A stretch of DNA of 64,000 nt from Roseateles sp. GTDB lineage: Bacteria; Pseudomonadota; Gammaproteobacteria; Burkholderiales; Burkholderiaceae_C. The notes below the pieces were generated by a model. The model searched no databases. It was not told the DNA's origin and worked only from the letters and a program-made list of their open reading frames with translations. A program made the translations under genes and the position numbers. Position 1 is the stretch's first letter; every line of letters begins with the position of its first letter. The stretch lies in the NCBI GenBank assembly GCA_016790285.1, contig JAEUPJ010000081.1, positions 30,490 to 94,489 on the forward strand, read 5' to 3'. Positions 1-8,224 of the stretch are shown piece by piece.

Positions 1-1
1 G

Positions 2-331
2 AACCTCTTCGTCATCAAGAACGGCGTCGTCTACACGCCCGACCTGTCGGCCGGCGCGCTCAACGGCATCACCCGCAACACCATCTTCGCGATCTGCCAG
101 GACCTGGGCCTGAAACTCGTGGAGAAGCGCATCACCCGTGACGAGGTCTACATCTGCGACGAGGCCTTCTTCACCGGCACCGCGGCGGAAGTGACCCCTA
201 TCCGCGAGCTCGACCGCATCGAGATTGGCGCGGGTTCGCGCGGCCCCATCACCGAGAAGATCCAGTCGGCCTTCTTCGACATCGTCAATGGCCGCAACCC
301 CAAGTACGCAGAATGGCTGACCGCCGTCTGA
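2..331 (+). CDS. ilvE: Branched-chain amino acid aminotransferase, C-terminal part (truncated by window edge)
   Basis: Only the last 109 codons are in the window; the frame is open from base 2 to the TGA at 329-331. IlvE is a PLP fold-type IV transaminase that interconverts Val, Leu and Ile with their 2-oxo acids in the cytoplasm. The visible part carries the family's C-terminal signatures: LSAGALNGITRNTI, followed by RDEVYICDEAFFTGTAAEVT and PITEKIQSAFFDIVNGR. The catalytic lysine lies upstream of the window. A small zinc-finger gene follows 13 nt downstream on the same strand, so the two are probably co-transcribed. Identification is confident from the FFTGTAAEVTP block. Confidence 0.93.
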   Translation, partial: NLFVIKNGVVYTPDLSAGALNGITRNTIFAICQDLGLKLVEKRITRDEVYICDEAFFTGTAAEVTPIRELDRIEIGAGSRGPITEKIQSAFFDIVNGRNPKYAEWLTAV

Positions 332-344
332 GAAGAACACCACC

Positions 345-560
345 ATGAGCACGACCCAAGCCCCCGCCGCCACCGTCGAAGTCACCGCCAAGGACTGCAA
401 CGACAACGGCACCGTCTTCTGCCCCAACCCCAAGATGGCGCTGTGGAGCAACCACCCGCGCGTCTTCATCGACCTGACCCACGGCGGCCAGGGCCAGTGC
501 CCGTACTGCGGCACCGCCTACAAGCTCAAGGCCGGCGAGGTCGTGGGCGGCCACCACTGA
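345..560 (+). CDS. Small CHCC zinc-finger domain protein
   Basis: A 71-residue protein. A Cys-His-Cys-Cys arrangement is visible: C in TVFCPNP, H in SNHPRVF, and the CPYC pair near residue 55, followed by GTAYKL. This is the pattern of the CHCC zinc-finger family related to mitochondrial complex I subunit NDUFS6. In Burkholderiales such proteins are commonly encoded beside ilvE, which fits its place 13 nt after that gene. It is expected to be a soluble zinc-binding protein; the biochemical role of the bacterial members is not established. No strong ribosome-binding site precedes the ATG, which suits translational coupling to ilvE. Confidence 0.85.
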   Translation: MSTTQAPAATVEVTAKDCNDNGTVFCPNPKMALWSNHPRVFIDLTHGGQGQCPYCGTAYKLKAGEVVGGHH

Positions 561-566
561 GCCCCC

Positions 567-1022
567 ATGCGCCGCAACCCCGCGCAGCAGGCTGCCCTGC
601 AGGCCTCGCCCGACGACACCGAGGCCCAGTTCTACGAGGCGCTGCAGCACGCCGACCTCGACCACCTCATGGCCCTGTGGGCCGATGACGAGGAGATCGC
701 CTGCGTGCACCCCGGGGGGCCGCGCATCGTCGGCATGGTGGCCATCCGCGCGGCCTTCGAGGCGGTGTTCGAGCGCGGTGCCGTCAATGTGCACCCCGAG
801 CGCGTGCGGCGCCTGCACAGCGGCGACTGCGCCATCCACCACGTGCTCGAGCGCGTGCAGCTGCACGGCGAGGACAAGACCACCGCCCCGACCGCCTGGG
901 TCATCGCCACCAACGTCTACCTGAAGACGGCCCTCGGCTGGCGACTCGTGCTGCACCACGCCAGCCCCGGCAGCGCAGGCGACGTGCAGGAACTCGTGGC
1001 CGACGCCGGCATCCTGCACTAG
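567..1022 (+). CDS. SnoaL-like / NTF2-fold protein (DUF4440 type)
   Basis: A 151-residue protein that starts 6 nt after the zinc-finger gene. The sequence FYEALQHADLDHLMALWADD followed by a Cys-Val-His-Pro-Gly-Gly stretch, a later HVLERV segment and ATNVYLKTALGWRLVLHHAS near the C-terminus matches the cone-shaped NTF2/SnoaL fold. Such proteins bind or isomerise small hydrophobic ligands or act as ketosteroid-isomerase-like enzymes, but nothing here defines a substrate. It has no signal peptide or membrane segment. Co-directional and nearly contiguous with its neighbours, it is likely part of the ilvE-led transcript. Family assignment is good; function is open. Confidence 0.75.
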   Translation: MRRNPAQQAALQASPDDTEAQFYEALQHADLDHLMALWADDEEIACVHPGGPRIVGMVAIRAAFEAVFERGAVNVHPERVRRLHSGDCAIHHVLERVQLHGEDKTTAPTAWVIATNVYLKTALGWRLVLHHASPGSAGDVQELVADAGILH

Positions 1023-1041
1023 GCCCCGCCCCATCAAGCGC

Positions 1042-2007
1042 ATGCAGTACCGCGCCCCCCGCTGGCTCCCCGGCGGCCACGCCCAGACCATCTGGCCGGC
1101 CCTCTTCAGCCGCCAGCACGACGGGCCCGCGCCACGCTGGACGCGCGAGCGCTGGGACACGCCCGACGGCGACTTCATCGACGTCGACTTCCTCGCCGAC
1201 ACGCCGCCCGGCGCACCGCTGTTCGTGCTTTTCCACGGCCTGGAGGGCGACCGCACCAGCCACTCCAGCGTCGCCTTCGCGAGCGCCGCCCGTGAGCGCG
1301 GCTGGGCCATGGCGCTGCCGCACTTCCGCGGCTGCTCGGGCGAGCTCAACCGCGCCCCGCGGGCCTACCACTCGGGCGACTACGAAGAAGTGGGCTGGAT
1401 CCTGCAGCGACTGCGCGAGCGCCACGGCGCCCCGCTGCTCGTGGCGGGCGTCTCGCTGGGCGGCAACGCGCTGATGCGCTGGGCCGAAGAGGCCGGCCAC
1501 ACCGCCGCCGGCGTGGCGCAGGCGGTGTGCTCCATCTGCTCGCCCATCGACCTGGCCGCCGCCGGCGCGGCCATCGACCGCGGCTTCAACAAGGCCGTCT
1601 ACGCGCGCCGCTTCCTGCGCACCATGATCCCCAAGGCCCTGCGCAAGCTGCAGCAGCACCCGGGCCTGTTCGACGGCGAGCGGCTGCGTCACGCCACCAC
1701 CATCTACGAGTTCGACAACCTCTTCACCGCCCCGCTGCACGGCTTCCGTGACACCGAGGACTACTGGACCCGCGCCGCGGCCAAGCCCCACCTGCACCGC
1801 ATCCGCATCCCCGCGCTCGTGCTCAACGCGCGCAACGACCCCTTCGTGCCGGGCCACAGCCTGCCGCATGCGGCCGAGGTCGGGCCCTGCGTCACCCTCT
1901 GGCAGCCGGGACACGGCGGCCACGTGGGCTTCCCGGCCGGGCGGCTGCCCGGCCATCTGCTGACCATGCCGGAGCAGGTCTGCGACTGGCTCCGCGCCCA
2001 ACGCTAG
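1042..2007 (+). CDS. yheT: YheT-type alpha/beta hydrolase
   Basis: A 321-residue alpha/beta hydrolase of the YheT (ABHD1/3-like) group. The N-terminal PGGHAQTIWP block (10-19) is a hallmark of the family. The oxyanion-side motif FHGLEG is at 64-69. The nucleophile elbow GVSLGG places Ser138; Asp266 in NARNDPF and His294 in GGHVGF complete a plausible catalytic triad. Bacterial YheT has been described as an esterase-like protein of uncertain physiological substrate. The gene lies 19 nt after the NTF2-like gene and 7 nt before a conserved hypothetical gene, so it sits inside a compact co-directional cluster. Confidence 0.9.
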   Translation: MQYRAPRWLPGGHAQTIWPALFSRQHDGPAPRWTRERWDTPDGDFIDVDFLADTPPGAPLFVLFHGLEGDRTSHSSVAFASAARERGWAMALPHFRGCSGELNRAPRAYHSGDYEEVGWILQRLRERHGAPLLVAGVSLGGNALMRWAEEAGHTAAGVAQAVCSICSPIDLAAAGAAIDRGFNKAVYARRFLRTMIPKALRKLQQHPGLFDGERLRHATTIYEFDNLFTAPLHGFRDTEDYWTRAAAKPHLHRIRIPALVLNARNDPFVPGHSLPHAAEVGPCVTLWQPGHGGHVGFPAGRLPGHLLTMPEQVCDWLRAQR

Positions 2008-2014
2008 GCCTGCC

Positions 2015-2545
2015 ATGGACGCCATCGTCGCCGCTGCCCTCAAGAAGTGGCCCAATGTGCCGCACTGCTACGGCTGGCTCGCGCTGGACGCGCGCGGCGA
2101 CTGGTACATGCGCGACGAGCGCATCCAGCACGCGGGGCCCTTCCCGCAGGTCAAGGGCAGCCGCATCGAGCACGACAAGCTGCTTGCCTTCATCGGCCGC
2201 AACTACGCGCATGACGACGCCGGCTGCTGGTTCTTCCAGAACGGCCCGCAACGCGTCTACGTGGCGCTGGAAGCCACACCCTGGGTGTGGCGGCTGCAGC
2301 CCGATGGCCGCGTGCTGAGCCACACCGGCCTGCCGGCCACCGTGCAGGCGAGCTGGCTGGACGAAGCCGGGCGGCTCTACCTCACGACCGACCTGGGCGC
2401 CGGCCTCGTGCACACGGCCGACATGGGCCTAGCCGCCGACGCCGTCGAGCAGGGTCGCTGGACGCCCGGCGAGCTGCAAGCCGAAGACCTCCCGCAGCGC
2501 TTCGGCTTCGTGCGCCAGCCCATGCCGCCGCAGCCCACCGCCTGA
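2015..2545 (+). CDS. Conserved hypothetical protein (DUF2946-unrelated; family not named)
   Basis: A 176-residue soluble protein that I recognise only as a conserved proteobacterial type, without a secure family name. The N-terminus (KKWPNVPHCYGWLALD) and the central KGSRIEHDKLLAFIGRNY and GCWFFQNGPQRVYVALE segments are Trp- and Gly-rich and look structured rather than random. It has no signal peptide, membrane segment or cysteine cluster. It is the last gene of the cluster starting at ilvE, 7 nt after yheT, and is followed by a perfect hairpin before the convergent cytochrome gene. Function unknown. Confidence 0.75.
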   Translation: MDAIVAAALKKWPNVPHCYGWLALDARGDWYMRDERIQHAGPFPQVKGSRIEHDKLLAFIGRNYAHDDAGCWFFQNGPQRVYVALEATPWVWRLQPDGRVLSHTGLPATVQASWLDEAGRLYLTTDLGAGLVHTADMGLAADAVEQGRWTPGELQAEDLPQRFGFVRQPMPPQPTA

Positions 2546-2588
2546 TCCCAAGCCGGAAACGAGGGCCGGGAACGAGGGCCAGAAACGA

Positions 2589-2612
2589 CAAGGGCTGCCG
2601 AAGCAGCCCTTG
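2589..2612. terminator. Hairpin between convergent genes, terminator-like
   Basis: A perfect 10-bp stem (CAAGGGCTGC / GCAGCCCTTG) closes on a CGAA tetraloop between the stop codons of two convergent genes (2545 and 2631). No T-run follows on either strand, so it may act as a bidirectional block or mRNA 3' end rather than a classical intrinsic terminator. Confidence 0.5.
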
Positions 2613-2630
2613 CAGGTGATACGCCGACGC

Positions 2631-3170
2631 TTACTGCGCGGCCGATGCCGCCGCGGCGGGCATCTTCGGCTCGTCGAACTTCGCGCCGCCGCCGTTGGCC
2701 ATGTAGACCACGGCACGGGAGATCTCGAAGTCGCTGAAATCGCCGCCGCCCTGCGGGCCCATGTTGCCCTTGCCCTTCAGCGCGGATTGAACCAGCGTGT
2801 CCAGGCCCGACTTGATGCGCGGGGCCCAGGCGGCGGCGTCGCCGAACTTGGGCGCACCGGCAGCACCGGTGGCGTGGCAGGCCGAGCACTGGGCCTGGTA
2901 CACCTGCTCGCCGGTCTTCATGGCGGCAGCGTCATTGGCATCCTTCACCTCGACATGACCCACTGGCGCGATGCGCTCGGCCACCGCCTGCGCGTCGAAG
3001 GCCGCGGTACCGGCGGCCGGCTTGGCGGCGGTGGTCACGTAGTTGGCCAGCAGGATGATGACCACCACCGGCACCACGAAGGCGAAGAACACGGCCCAGG
3101 CCAGCTGCTTGGGCGTCTTGATCGGGCCGGTGTGGGCGTCGTCGTGGTCGTGATCGTGGCTGGCGCTCAT
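2631..3170 (-). CDS. Membrane-anchored c-type cytochrome, cytochrome c5-like
   Basis: A 179-residue class I cytochrome c. A histidine-rich cytoplasmic leader (HDHDHDDAH) precedes one membrane segment at about 24-43, which leaves the haem domain in the periplasm. The haem-binding motif CSACH is at 95-99 and Met157 in VVYMANGGG is the likely axial ligand, the arrangement of cytochrome c5. Such proteins shuttle electrons to terminal oxidases in betaproteobacteria. The C-terminus is an Ala-rich tail. The gene stands alone and convergent to the ilvE cluster; the His-rich N-terminus could bind metal but this is a guess. The start codon at 3170 is the first that keeps the leader ahead of the membrane segment. 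Confidence 0.9.
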   Translation of the reverse strand: MSASHDHDHDDAHTGPIKTPKQLAWAVFFAFVVPVVVIILLANYVTTAAKPAAGTAAFDAQAVAERIAPVGHVEVKDANDAAAMKTGEQVYQAQCSACHATGAAGAPKFGDAAAWAPRIKSGLDTLVQSALKGKGNMGPQGGGDFSDFEISRAVVYMANGGGAKFDEPKMPAAAASAAQ

Positions 3171-3313
3171 GGATTCCTCTTGGCTCCCCAGTCGGGCTGG
3201 ATGGACGGGCGGATCGGTCTGGACTCGGCTTCATGCCCACACGAGGTGCAGCACGAAAAACCGCCGAATTATAGGCAGGCCCCCACCACCTTCTGCCCGG
3301 TGCAGACCCCGAC

Positions 3314-3322
3314 TGCTAGAAT
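3314..3322 (+). promoter_or_regulatory. Extended -10 promoter element of the tRNA-Arg gene
   Basis: TGC-TAGAAT (hexamer at 3317-3322) lies 10 nt before the first base of the tRNA. The TGn extension would compensate for the absence of a convincing -35 box at normal spacing. Confidence 0.5.
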
Positions 3323-3332
3323 GCGTGGCTTC

Positions 3333-3408
3333 GCGCCCGTAGCTCAATGGATAGAGTACTGCCCTCCGAAGGCAGGGGTTGTTGGTTCGATCCCAACCGG
3401 GCGCGCCA
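3333..3408 (+). tRNA. tRNA-Arg, anticodon CCG
   Basis: A complete 76-nt cloverleaf. The acceptor arm GCGCCCG (3333-3339) pairs with CGGGCGC (3398-3404), followed by discriminator G and an encoded CCA at 3406-3408. The anticodon stem CTGCC/GGCAG (3359-3363 with 3371-3375) encloses the loop CTCCGAA, giving anticodon CCG at 3366-3368, which reads CGG. The T arm contains GGTTCGATCC. CGG is an abundant codon in this high-GC genome. An extended -10 element precedes it and an intrinsic terminator follows within 10 nt, so it is a single-gene unit. Confidence 0.97.
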
Positions 3409-3416
3409 GACAGATC

Positions 3417-3448
3417 AAGCACCTGACTTTGCAGCCAGGTGCTTTTTT
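3417..3448 (+). terminator. Intrinsic terminator after tRNA-Arg
   Basis: The inverted repeat AAGCACCTG / CAGGTGCTT (3417-3425 with 3436-3444) runs into six T residues, the classical rho-independent layout. It closes the tRNA unit and, with the A-run on the other side, may also act on the convergent kinase transcript that ends at 3464. Confidence 0.88.
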
Positions 3449-3463
3449 CTTGCCCGCCCGGCG

Positions 3464-5122
3464 CTACCTCGCCGGGCTGTCGCCGTCCGACGCGCGAGGC
3501 GGGCCGTTGTCCAGCACCATGCGAACGCGCCGTGCGAGGTCCTTCATGACGAAGGGCTTGCGAATGACGTCGAACTCGTTGGTGCTGCCCGCTTCCAGCC
3601 GGCCGCCGAGCTCGCCCGCGTAGCCCGTGGTCAGCAGGATCTTCAGGCCGGGCACCGTGCCTTGCAGCTTGCGCGCCAGCACATAGCCATTGATGCCGCC
3701 GGGCATGATGACGTCGGAGAACAGCAGGTCGGGTCGCTGGGCCGGGCGCATGAGCTCCACCGCCTCCAGCGCCTGCGCGCCACCGCCGGCCACCGTCACG
3801 CGGTAGCCCAGCGATTCGAGCATCTGGGCGGTGGTCTCGGCCACTTCGGCACGGTCGTCCACCACGAGGACGTGCTCCGTACCGCCCCGGTACCGCGCCG
3901 CGCCGTCCAGCCGCTCGGCGGGTGCCGCCTCCGTCACCGAGGGGAAGTACATCCGCACCGTCGTGCCCACGCCTTCTTCCGAGTACAACGTCAAGGCCCC
4001 GCCCGACTGCTTGGCGAAACCGAAGGCCATCGACAGGCCCAGGCCCGTGCCCTTGCCCTCTTCCTTGGTCGTGAAGAAGGGGTCGATGACGCGCGACAGC
4101 AGGTGGGCCGGAATGCCGGAGCCGGCGTCGGACACGGTGATCACGGCGTAGCGCCCGGGCTGCAGCGCGCCGGCCACTTCGCGGTCGTCGGGCTGGATGG
4201 CGACATTGCCGGTCGACAGGCTGACCACGCCGCCCGCGGGCATCGCATCACGGGCGTTCATGACGATGTTGAGCAGCGCCACCTCGAACTGCGTGCTGTC
4301 GACGCGGCAGTTGTCCAGGTCGGCATGCAGGTCCCGCTTGATGACGACGTCAGGCCCGAGGGTGCGGTCCAGCAGCACGGCCAGAGACTCGACGAGCTGG
4401 TTGATGTTGACCACGCGCCCCTGCAGCTGCTGGCGGCGGCTGAAGGACAGCAGCTGCGACGTGAGCGTTGCCGCCTTGTCGACGGCCCCGCGCAGCTTCT
4501 CGGCCGAAGTGATGGCATCGGCCGCGGCGAGCTTGCCCAGCCGCGCCTTGAGCGTCAGCAGGTCAATGTGCCCGCCCATGACCTGCAGCAGGTTGTTGAA
4601 GTCGTGGGCAATGCCCCCGGTCAGCTGGCCCAGCGCCTCCATCTTCTGCGTCTGGTGCAGGGCTTCCTCGGCGTCGCGGCGCCGGCTCACGTCCAGCTGG
4701 GAGGCGAAGAAATACACCAGGTCCCCTGTCTTGTTGAAGACCGGCGAGATGTAGAGCGCGTTCCAGAAGCTGGTGCCGTCCTTGCGGTAGTTCAGGATCT
4801 CGACGGTGATGTCGTGGCGGGCCTGCACGGCCTCCCGGATGGCCCGCACGGTTTCACGGTCGGTGCCCTCGCCCTGCAGGAAGCGGCAGTTGCGGCCGAT
4901 GATCTCGCCCTCCCCGTAACCCGACATCTGGATGAACGCCCGGTTGGCGAAGACGATGGGGTTGTCGGGCTGATGGGGGTCCGTGACGAGCATGGGCATG
5001 CGCGTCGTCTGCATGGCGGCAAAGAACATGTCGTCATGCTCGTGCTTCATGCCAGCTGAGCCGCTGATGCCGTCGTCAATGCGCGGGGACCGCCCGGAAA
5101 GTTCAGGCTTCTCGGTACTCAT
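3464..5122 (-). CDS. LOV-domain hybrid histidine kinase (putative blue-light sensor)
   Basis: Numbering here follows the longer frame from 5170; I prefer the ATG at 5122 (residue 17, MSTEKPEL), which begins 11 nt after the upstream kinase stop instead of overlapping it. Domains: LOV/PAS about 45-165, HisKA with His189 in GGIAHDFNN, HATPase with N-box NIVMNARDA (301-309) and G-boxes at 347-354 and 372-380, and a receiver domain with Asp486 in FSDVIMPG. The LOV call rests on GRNCRFLQG (photoactive Cys95), Asn127 in NYRKDG, Asn137, and Gln158 in FFASQLD, the residues that contact flavin in known LOV domains. This layout matches the LOV-kinase-receiver proteins of pseudomonads. It would autophosphorylate in response to blue light and pass phosphate to its own receiver. 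It is second in an operon with another kinase. Confidence 0.88.
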   Translation of the reverse strand: MSTEKPELSGRSPRIDDGISGSAGMKHEHDDMFFAAMQTTRMPMLVTDPHQPDNPIVFANRAFIQMSGYGEGEIIGRNCRFLQGEGTDRETVRAIREAVQARHDITVEILNYRKDGTSFWNALYISPVFNKTGDLVYFFASQLDVSRRRDAEEALHQTQKMEALGQLTGGIAHDFNNLLQVMGGHIDLLTLKARLGKLAAADAITSAEKLRGAVDKAATLTSQLLSFSRRQQLQGRVVNINQLVESLAVLLDRTLGPDVVIKRDLHADLDNCRVDSTQFEVALLNIVMNARDAMPAGGVVSLSTGNVAIQPDDREVAGALQPGRYAVITVSDAGSGIPAHLLSRVIDPFFTTKEEGKGTGLGLSMAFGFAKQSGGALTLYSEEGVGTTVRMYFPSVTEAAPAERLDGAARYRGGTEHVLVVDDRAEVAETTAQMLESLGYRVTVAGGGAQALEAVELMRPAQRPDLLFSDVIMPGGINGYVLARKLQGTVPGLKILLTTGYAGELGGRLEAGSTNEFDVIRKPFVMKDLARRVRMVLDNGPPRASDGDSPAR

Positions 5123-5133
5123 GGGTCGCCAAT

Positions 5134-6600
5134 CTATCGGAGTGCGTCGGGTCTTGCAGCGGTGAGGCATTCGCCCGCCTGCGGCTGCGCGGGCAGCTCC
5201 ACGGTGAAGGTGGCGCCCTGACCCAGGCCTTCGCTGCGCGCCCGCACCTCGCCTCCGTGCAGGCGCACGAGTTGTTTCACGAGGGCCAACCCGATGCCCA
5301 GTCCGGTCTGCAGCGACCGGCCGGCGGGCGATTGCACGAAAGGTTCAAACACGGTGTCCAGCATGTGGGCCTCGATGCCCGTCCCGTGGTCGATCACGGA
5401 GACTTCATGCCTGCCGGGCAACCAGCGTGCCCGAACGTTGACCACGCCGCCGTCCTGGCTGAACTTGACGGCGTTGGTCAGCAGGTTGGTGAAGACCTGG
5501 ATCAGCCGCCCGGCGTCGCCGTCGACGAGGCCCTGCTCGGCAGGCAGGTCCAACTCGATGCGGACCGACTTGCGGTCGCTGAGTTGCTGCGAGGCTTCCA
5601 CGGCAGACTGGATGACGGCGCCCAGGTCGACGGCGGACCGGTTCAGGTCAATCAGGTTGGCGCGGATGCGGGTCAGGTCCATGAGGTCGCTGACCAGGCG
5701 CGACATCTGGATCGTCTGGCGCCGCATCGCCGCGGTGGTCCGCCGCACGGCGTCGGATGGCTCGGGCAGGCGCTCGAGCAGGTCCACTCCCGCCGAGAAA
5801 GTGGTCAGCGGGTTGCGCAGTTCGTGGGCGACCGTGGCCAGCATCTGATCCTTGAGCTGGTCATGGGCCTGCAGGGCCTGCTCATGGCGGTCGATCTCGG
5901 TGACGTCGCGCGTGACGCCCAGGACCGACTTGACCGTCCCTGAGCCGGGGGCGAACTCCGGCACCAGCGTGGCTGCAAACACCTTGCCGTCGAATCCGAA
6001 GCGCAGCGACACGGGGCGCCCCTCGCGGAACACCGAGGCCAGCGCCGCTTCCCACTGGTCGCACAGCCCGGCCGGCATGCCCAGTTCGCGGTTGGTGCGC
6101 CCCACGAAGTCGGCCACTGGCCTGCCCGTCAGGCGCTCGATGGCACCGCTCACGAACAGGTGGCGGTACTGCCGGTCGAAGCGCGTGAGCACGTCCGGCG
6201 AGTTCTGCGTGAGCTCACGCAGGTCATGCTCGCGCTCGGCCACCAACCGGCGCGAGCGCGACAGCAGGTGCAGGATGAGGCAGTCCACCACCAGGATGGA
6301 GCTGAAAAAGATCAGGGCGATCAGTTCGCCACGCGCCAGCCCGAGCACGCCGGCATCCGTGTGCGGGATGAAAGACACATAGGCCGCCACCACGCTCAAG
6401 CCCGCGCACAGCAGGCCCGGCCCCAGCCCGAAGAAGTAGGCGGCCAGCATGACCGCGGGGAAGAAGGTGAGGAAAGGAAAGCCCTGCGCGGGCAGGACGC
6501 CGATCAGCGCGTGACGCCCAGCCCAGCCCAGTGCCCACAGGCCCGTGGCAGCGACGTATCTCAACGCTCCGAGCCATCTTTGGCTGTTGTCAGTATTCAT
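5134..6600 (-). CDS. Membrane PAS histidine kinase with DUF4118-type sensor region
   Basis: A 488-residue kinase counted from the ATG at 6600; the reading frame continues 23 codons upstream but that stretch has no coding look. Three to four membrane segments lie between about 15 and 113, of the DUF4118 type also found in KdpD. A PAS domain follows (about 130-235), then HisKA with His259 in TVAHELRNP, and HATPase with the N-box NLLTNAVKF near 372 and DHGTGIE at 404-410. It lacks a receiver domain. Its stop is 11 nt before the start of the LOV hybrid kinase, so the two are translated from one message and may phosphorylate the same partner or each other's targets. No stand-alone response regulator is adjacent. 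Confidence 0.9.
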   Translation of the reverse strand: MNTDNSQRWLGALRYVAATGLWALGWAGRHALIGVLPAQGFPFLTFFPAVMLAAYFFGLGPGLLCAGLSVVAAYVSFIPHTDAGVLGLARGELIALIFFSSILVVDCLILHLLSRSRRLVAEREHDLRELTQNSPDVLTRFDRQYRHLFVSGAIERLTGRPVADFVGRTNRELGMPAGLCDQWEAALASVFREGRPVSLRFGFDGKVFAATLVPEFAPGSGTVKSVLGVTRDVTEIDRHEQALQAHDQLKDQMLATVAHELRNPLTTFSAGVDLLERLPEPSDAVRRTTAAMRRQTIQMSRLVSDLMDLTRIRANLIDLNRSAVDLGAVIQSAVEASQQLSDRKSVRIELDLPAEQGLVDGDAGRLIQVFTNLLTNAVKFSQDGGVVNVRARWLPGRHEVSVIDHGTGIEAHMLDTVFEPFVQSPAGRSLQTGLGIGLALVKQLVRLHGGEVRARSEGLGQGATFTVELPAQPQAGECLTAARPDALR

Positions 6601-6811
6601 CCCTGGCGCCAACGTCGTTCTGTTGGCCGCCGGCACTTTAGACGATGGTCGTCGTCGGACGGCAGTCATTTCAAACCCACCAGCTCTCCTACAGCCGCAT
6701 CGTCCGGCGCTGACGCCGCACCGCCTGGCTGCCGCCTAGATTCAGCGTCAGTGGGGCCTGCGTCCTTCGCGCACGCCCACCACTTTTCATCCTCATCCCG
6801 GAGTCCTGCCC

Positions 6812-7324
6812 ATGCGTGCTGCCCACCGTTGCCTCAGTCTCACCGTGCTGCTTGCCGGCGCTGCGCTCGCCAGCCATGCCCACGCGCGCTCCGATGCGTC
6901 GTTCATGAAGGAGGCAGCCCACGCGGGGGCCGCCGAGATCCAGGCCAGCAAGCTCGCGCAGACCAAGGCGAAGAACGCCGACGTGAAGGCCTTCGCCGAC
7001 GCGATGATTGCCGACCACACCAAGGTGGCCGACGAGCTGAAGGCGCTGGCCGCCACCAAGAAGGTGAAGCTGCCCGACGAGCCGTCCATGAAGCAGAAGG
7101 CCGAGATCAAGCTGATCGACGCGGGCGACAACGACAAGTTCGACGAGCGCTACGCGCGCAACTTCGGCGTGAAGGCCCACGAAGACACCATCAAGCTCTT
7201 CGAGGAAGCCTCGCGCGAGGCCAAGGACCCTGAGGTCAAGGCCTGGGCCGCCAAGACGCTGCCGGGCCTGAAGCACCACCTCGAGATGGCCAAGGCCCTC
7301 CCGGCGGCGGCGGCCAAGCCCTGA
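6812..7324 (+). CDS. Secreted DUF4142 family protein
   Basis: A 170-residue protein with a Sec signal peptide (cleavage near Ala-His-Ala at 23-25). The mature part is the helical DUF4142 domain: FMKEAAHAGAAEIQASKLA, then FADAMIADHTKVADELKALA and GLKHHLEMAK. The domain is a ferritin-like helix bundle found in the periplasm of many proteobacteria; its biochemical role is not known. A good ribosome-binding site (GGAG, 8 nt before the ATG) fixes the start. It is monocistronic, between the divergent kinase operon and a convergent LysR gene. Confidence 0.88.
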   Translation: MRAAHRCLSLTVLLAGAALASHAHARSDASFMKEAAHAGAAEIQASKLAQTKAKNADVKAFADAMIADHTKVADELKALAATKKVKLPDEPSMKQKAEIKLIDAGDNDKFDERYARNFGVKAHEDTIKLFEEASREAKDPEVKAWAAKTLPGLKHHLEMAKALPAAAAKP

Positions 7325-7330
7325 CGCCCC

Positions 7331-8224
7331 TCAGGCCGCGCCCACGTGGCGCGACAAGCCCGCCACCAGCGCCTCGAACACCACGCGGCAGGCCGCGTTC
7401 TGCCGCAGGTCCTCGTGCATGGCGACCCAGGTGTCCAGCGGCCAGCTGAAATGATCTGCCAGCACGCGCTCCAGCACAGGCCCGCGCTGGGCCACCGGGA
7501 GCTGGCACACGCCAATGCCGGCGCCCGCGCGCACGAGGGCAAGTTGGGCGAGGTCGGAGTCGCAGCGCACGTTGAAAGCCTCGCGCGTGATGCCGCCCAG
7601 CCGCTTGGCACCGGCGCGGATGAAGCTCGTGACCGTGTCGAAGCCCACCAGCGTGTGGCCGCGCAACTCCGCCAGCGTCGCCGGGCGGCCGTGGCGGTCC
7701 AGGTAGTCGGGCCGGGCGAAGAACCCAAGTTCGATGTTGCCGATGCGCCGCGCGATCAGCTGACCCTGCTCGGGCGGCGTCATGCGCACGGCGATGTCCG
7801 CCTCGCGGCGCAGCAGGTCCTGCAGCTGGTTGCTCAGCGCCAGCTCCAGGACCACGCCGGGGTGCCGCTCGCGCAGCTCGGCAAACACACCCGCCAACAC
7901 CTCCACGCCGATGATCTCGCTGGCCGTCACGCGCACCGTGCCGGCCACCGTGTCGGCGCGCGACGTCGCGGCGCGCTGCAGCGCCGCAGCGGCGGCTTCC
8001 ATCTGTTCGGCATGGCCGCGCAGCGCCAGCGCGGCCTCGGTGGCCAGCAGGCCCGTGGGCGAGCGGGTGAAGAGCGGCTGTCCCAGCGCCTGCTCCAGGG
8101 CCGCCACGTGCCGCCCGACGGTGGGCTGCGTCAGGCCCAGCGCGCGGGCCGCGCCCGAGAGCGACCCCTCGCGCAGCACGCCGAGAAAGGTGTGGAGCAA
8201 GGCCCAAGGGACGGTGGAGGTCAT
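7331..8224 (-). CDS. LysR family transcriptional regulator
   Basis: A 297-residue LTTR. The winged helix-turn-helix is at 1-60 (HTFLGVLREGSLSGAARALG, then LTQPTVGRHVAALEQALGQP), followed by a periplasmic-binding-fold effector domain with AEIIGVEVL-like and DIAVRM segments. The ATG at 8224 is preferred over one 14 codons upstream because the HTH then begins at the usual distance. It is divergent from the epimerase-Anbu operon at 8320; LTTRs usually control the divergent neighbour, so that operon is its likely target. A small palindrome overlaps its start codon. The effector is not predictable from sequence. Confidence 0.9.
   Translation of the reverse strand: MTSTVPWALLHTFLGVLREGSLSGAARALGLTQPTVGRHVAALEQALGQPLFTRSPTGLLATEAALALRGHAEQMEAAAAALQRAATSRADTVAGTVRVTASEIIGVEVLAGVFAELRERHPGVVLELALSNQLQDLLRREADIAVRMTPPEQGQLIARRIGNIELGFFARPDYLDRHGRPATLAELRGHTLVGFDTVTSFIRAGAKRLGGITREAFNVRCDSDLAQLALVRAGAGIGVCQLPVAQRGPVLERVLADHFSWPLDTWVAMHEDLRQNAACRVVFEALVAGLSRHVGAA

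Noticed and set aside
3333-3408. tRNA-Arg as an integration site for a mobile element
   Set aside because: No integrase, no duplicated tRNA end and no change in gene style beside it.
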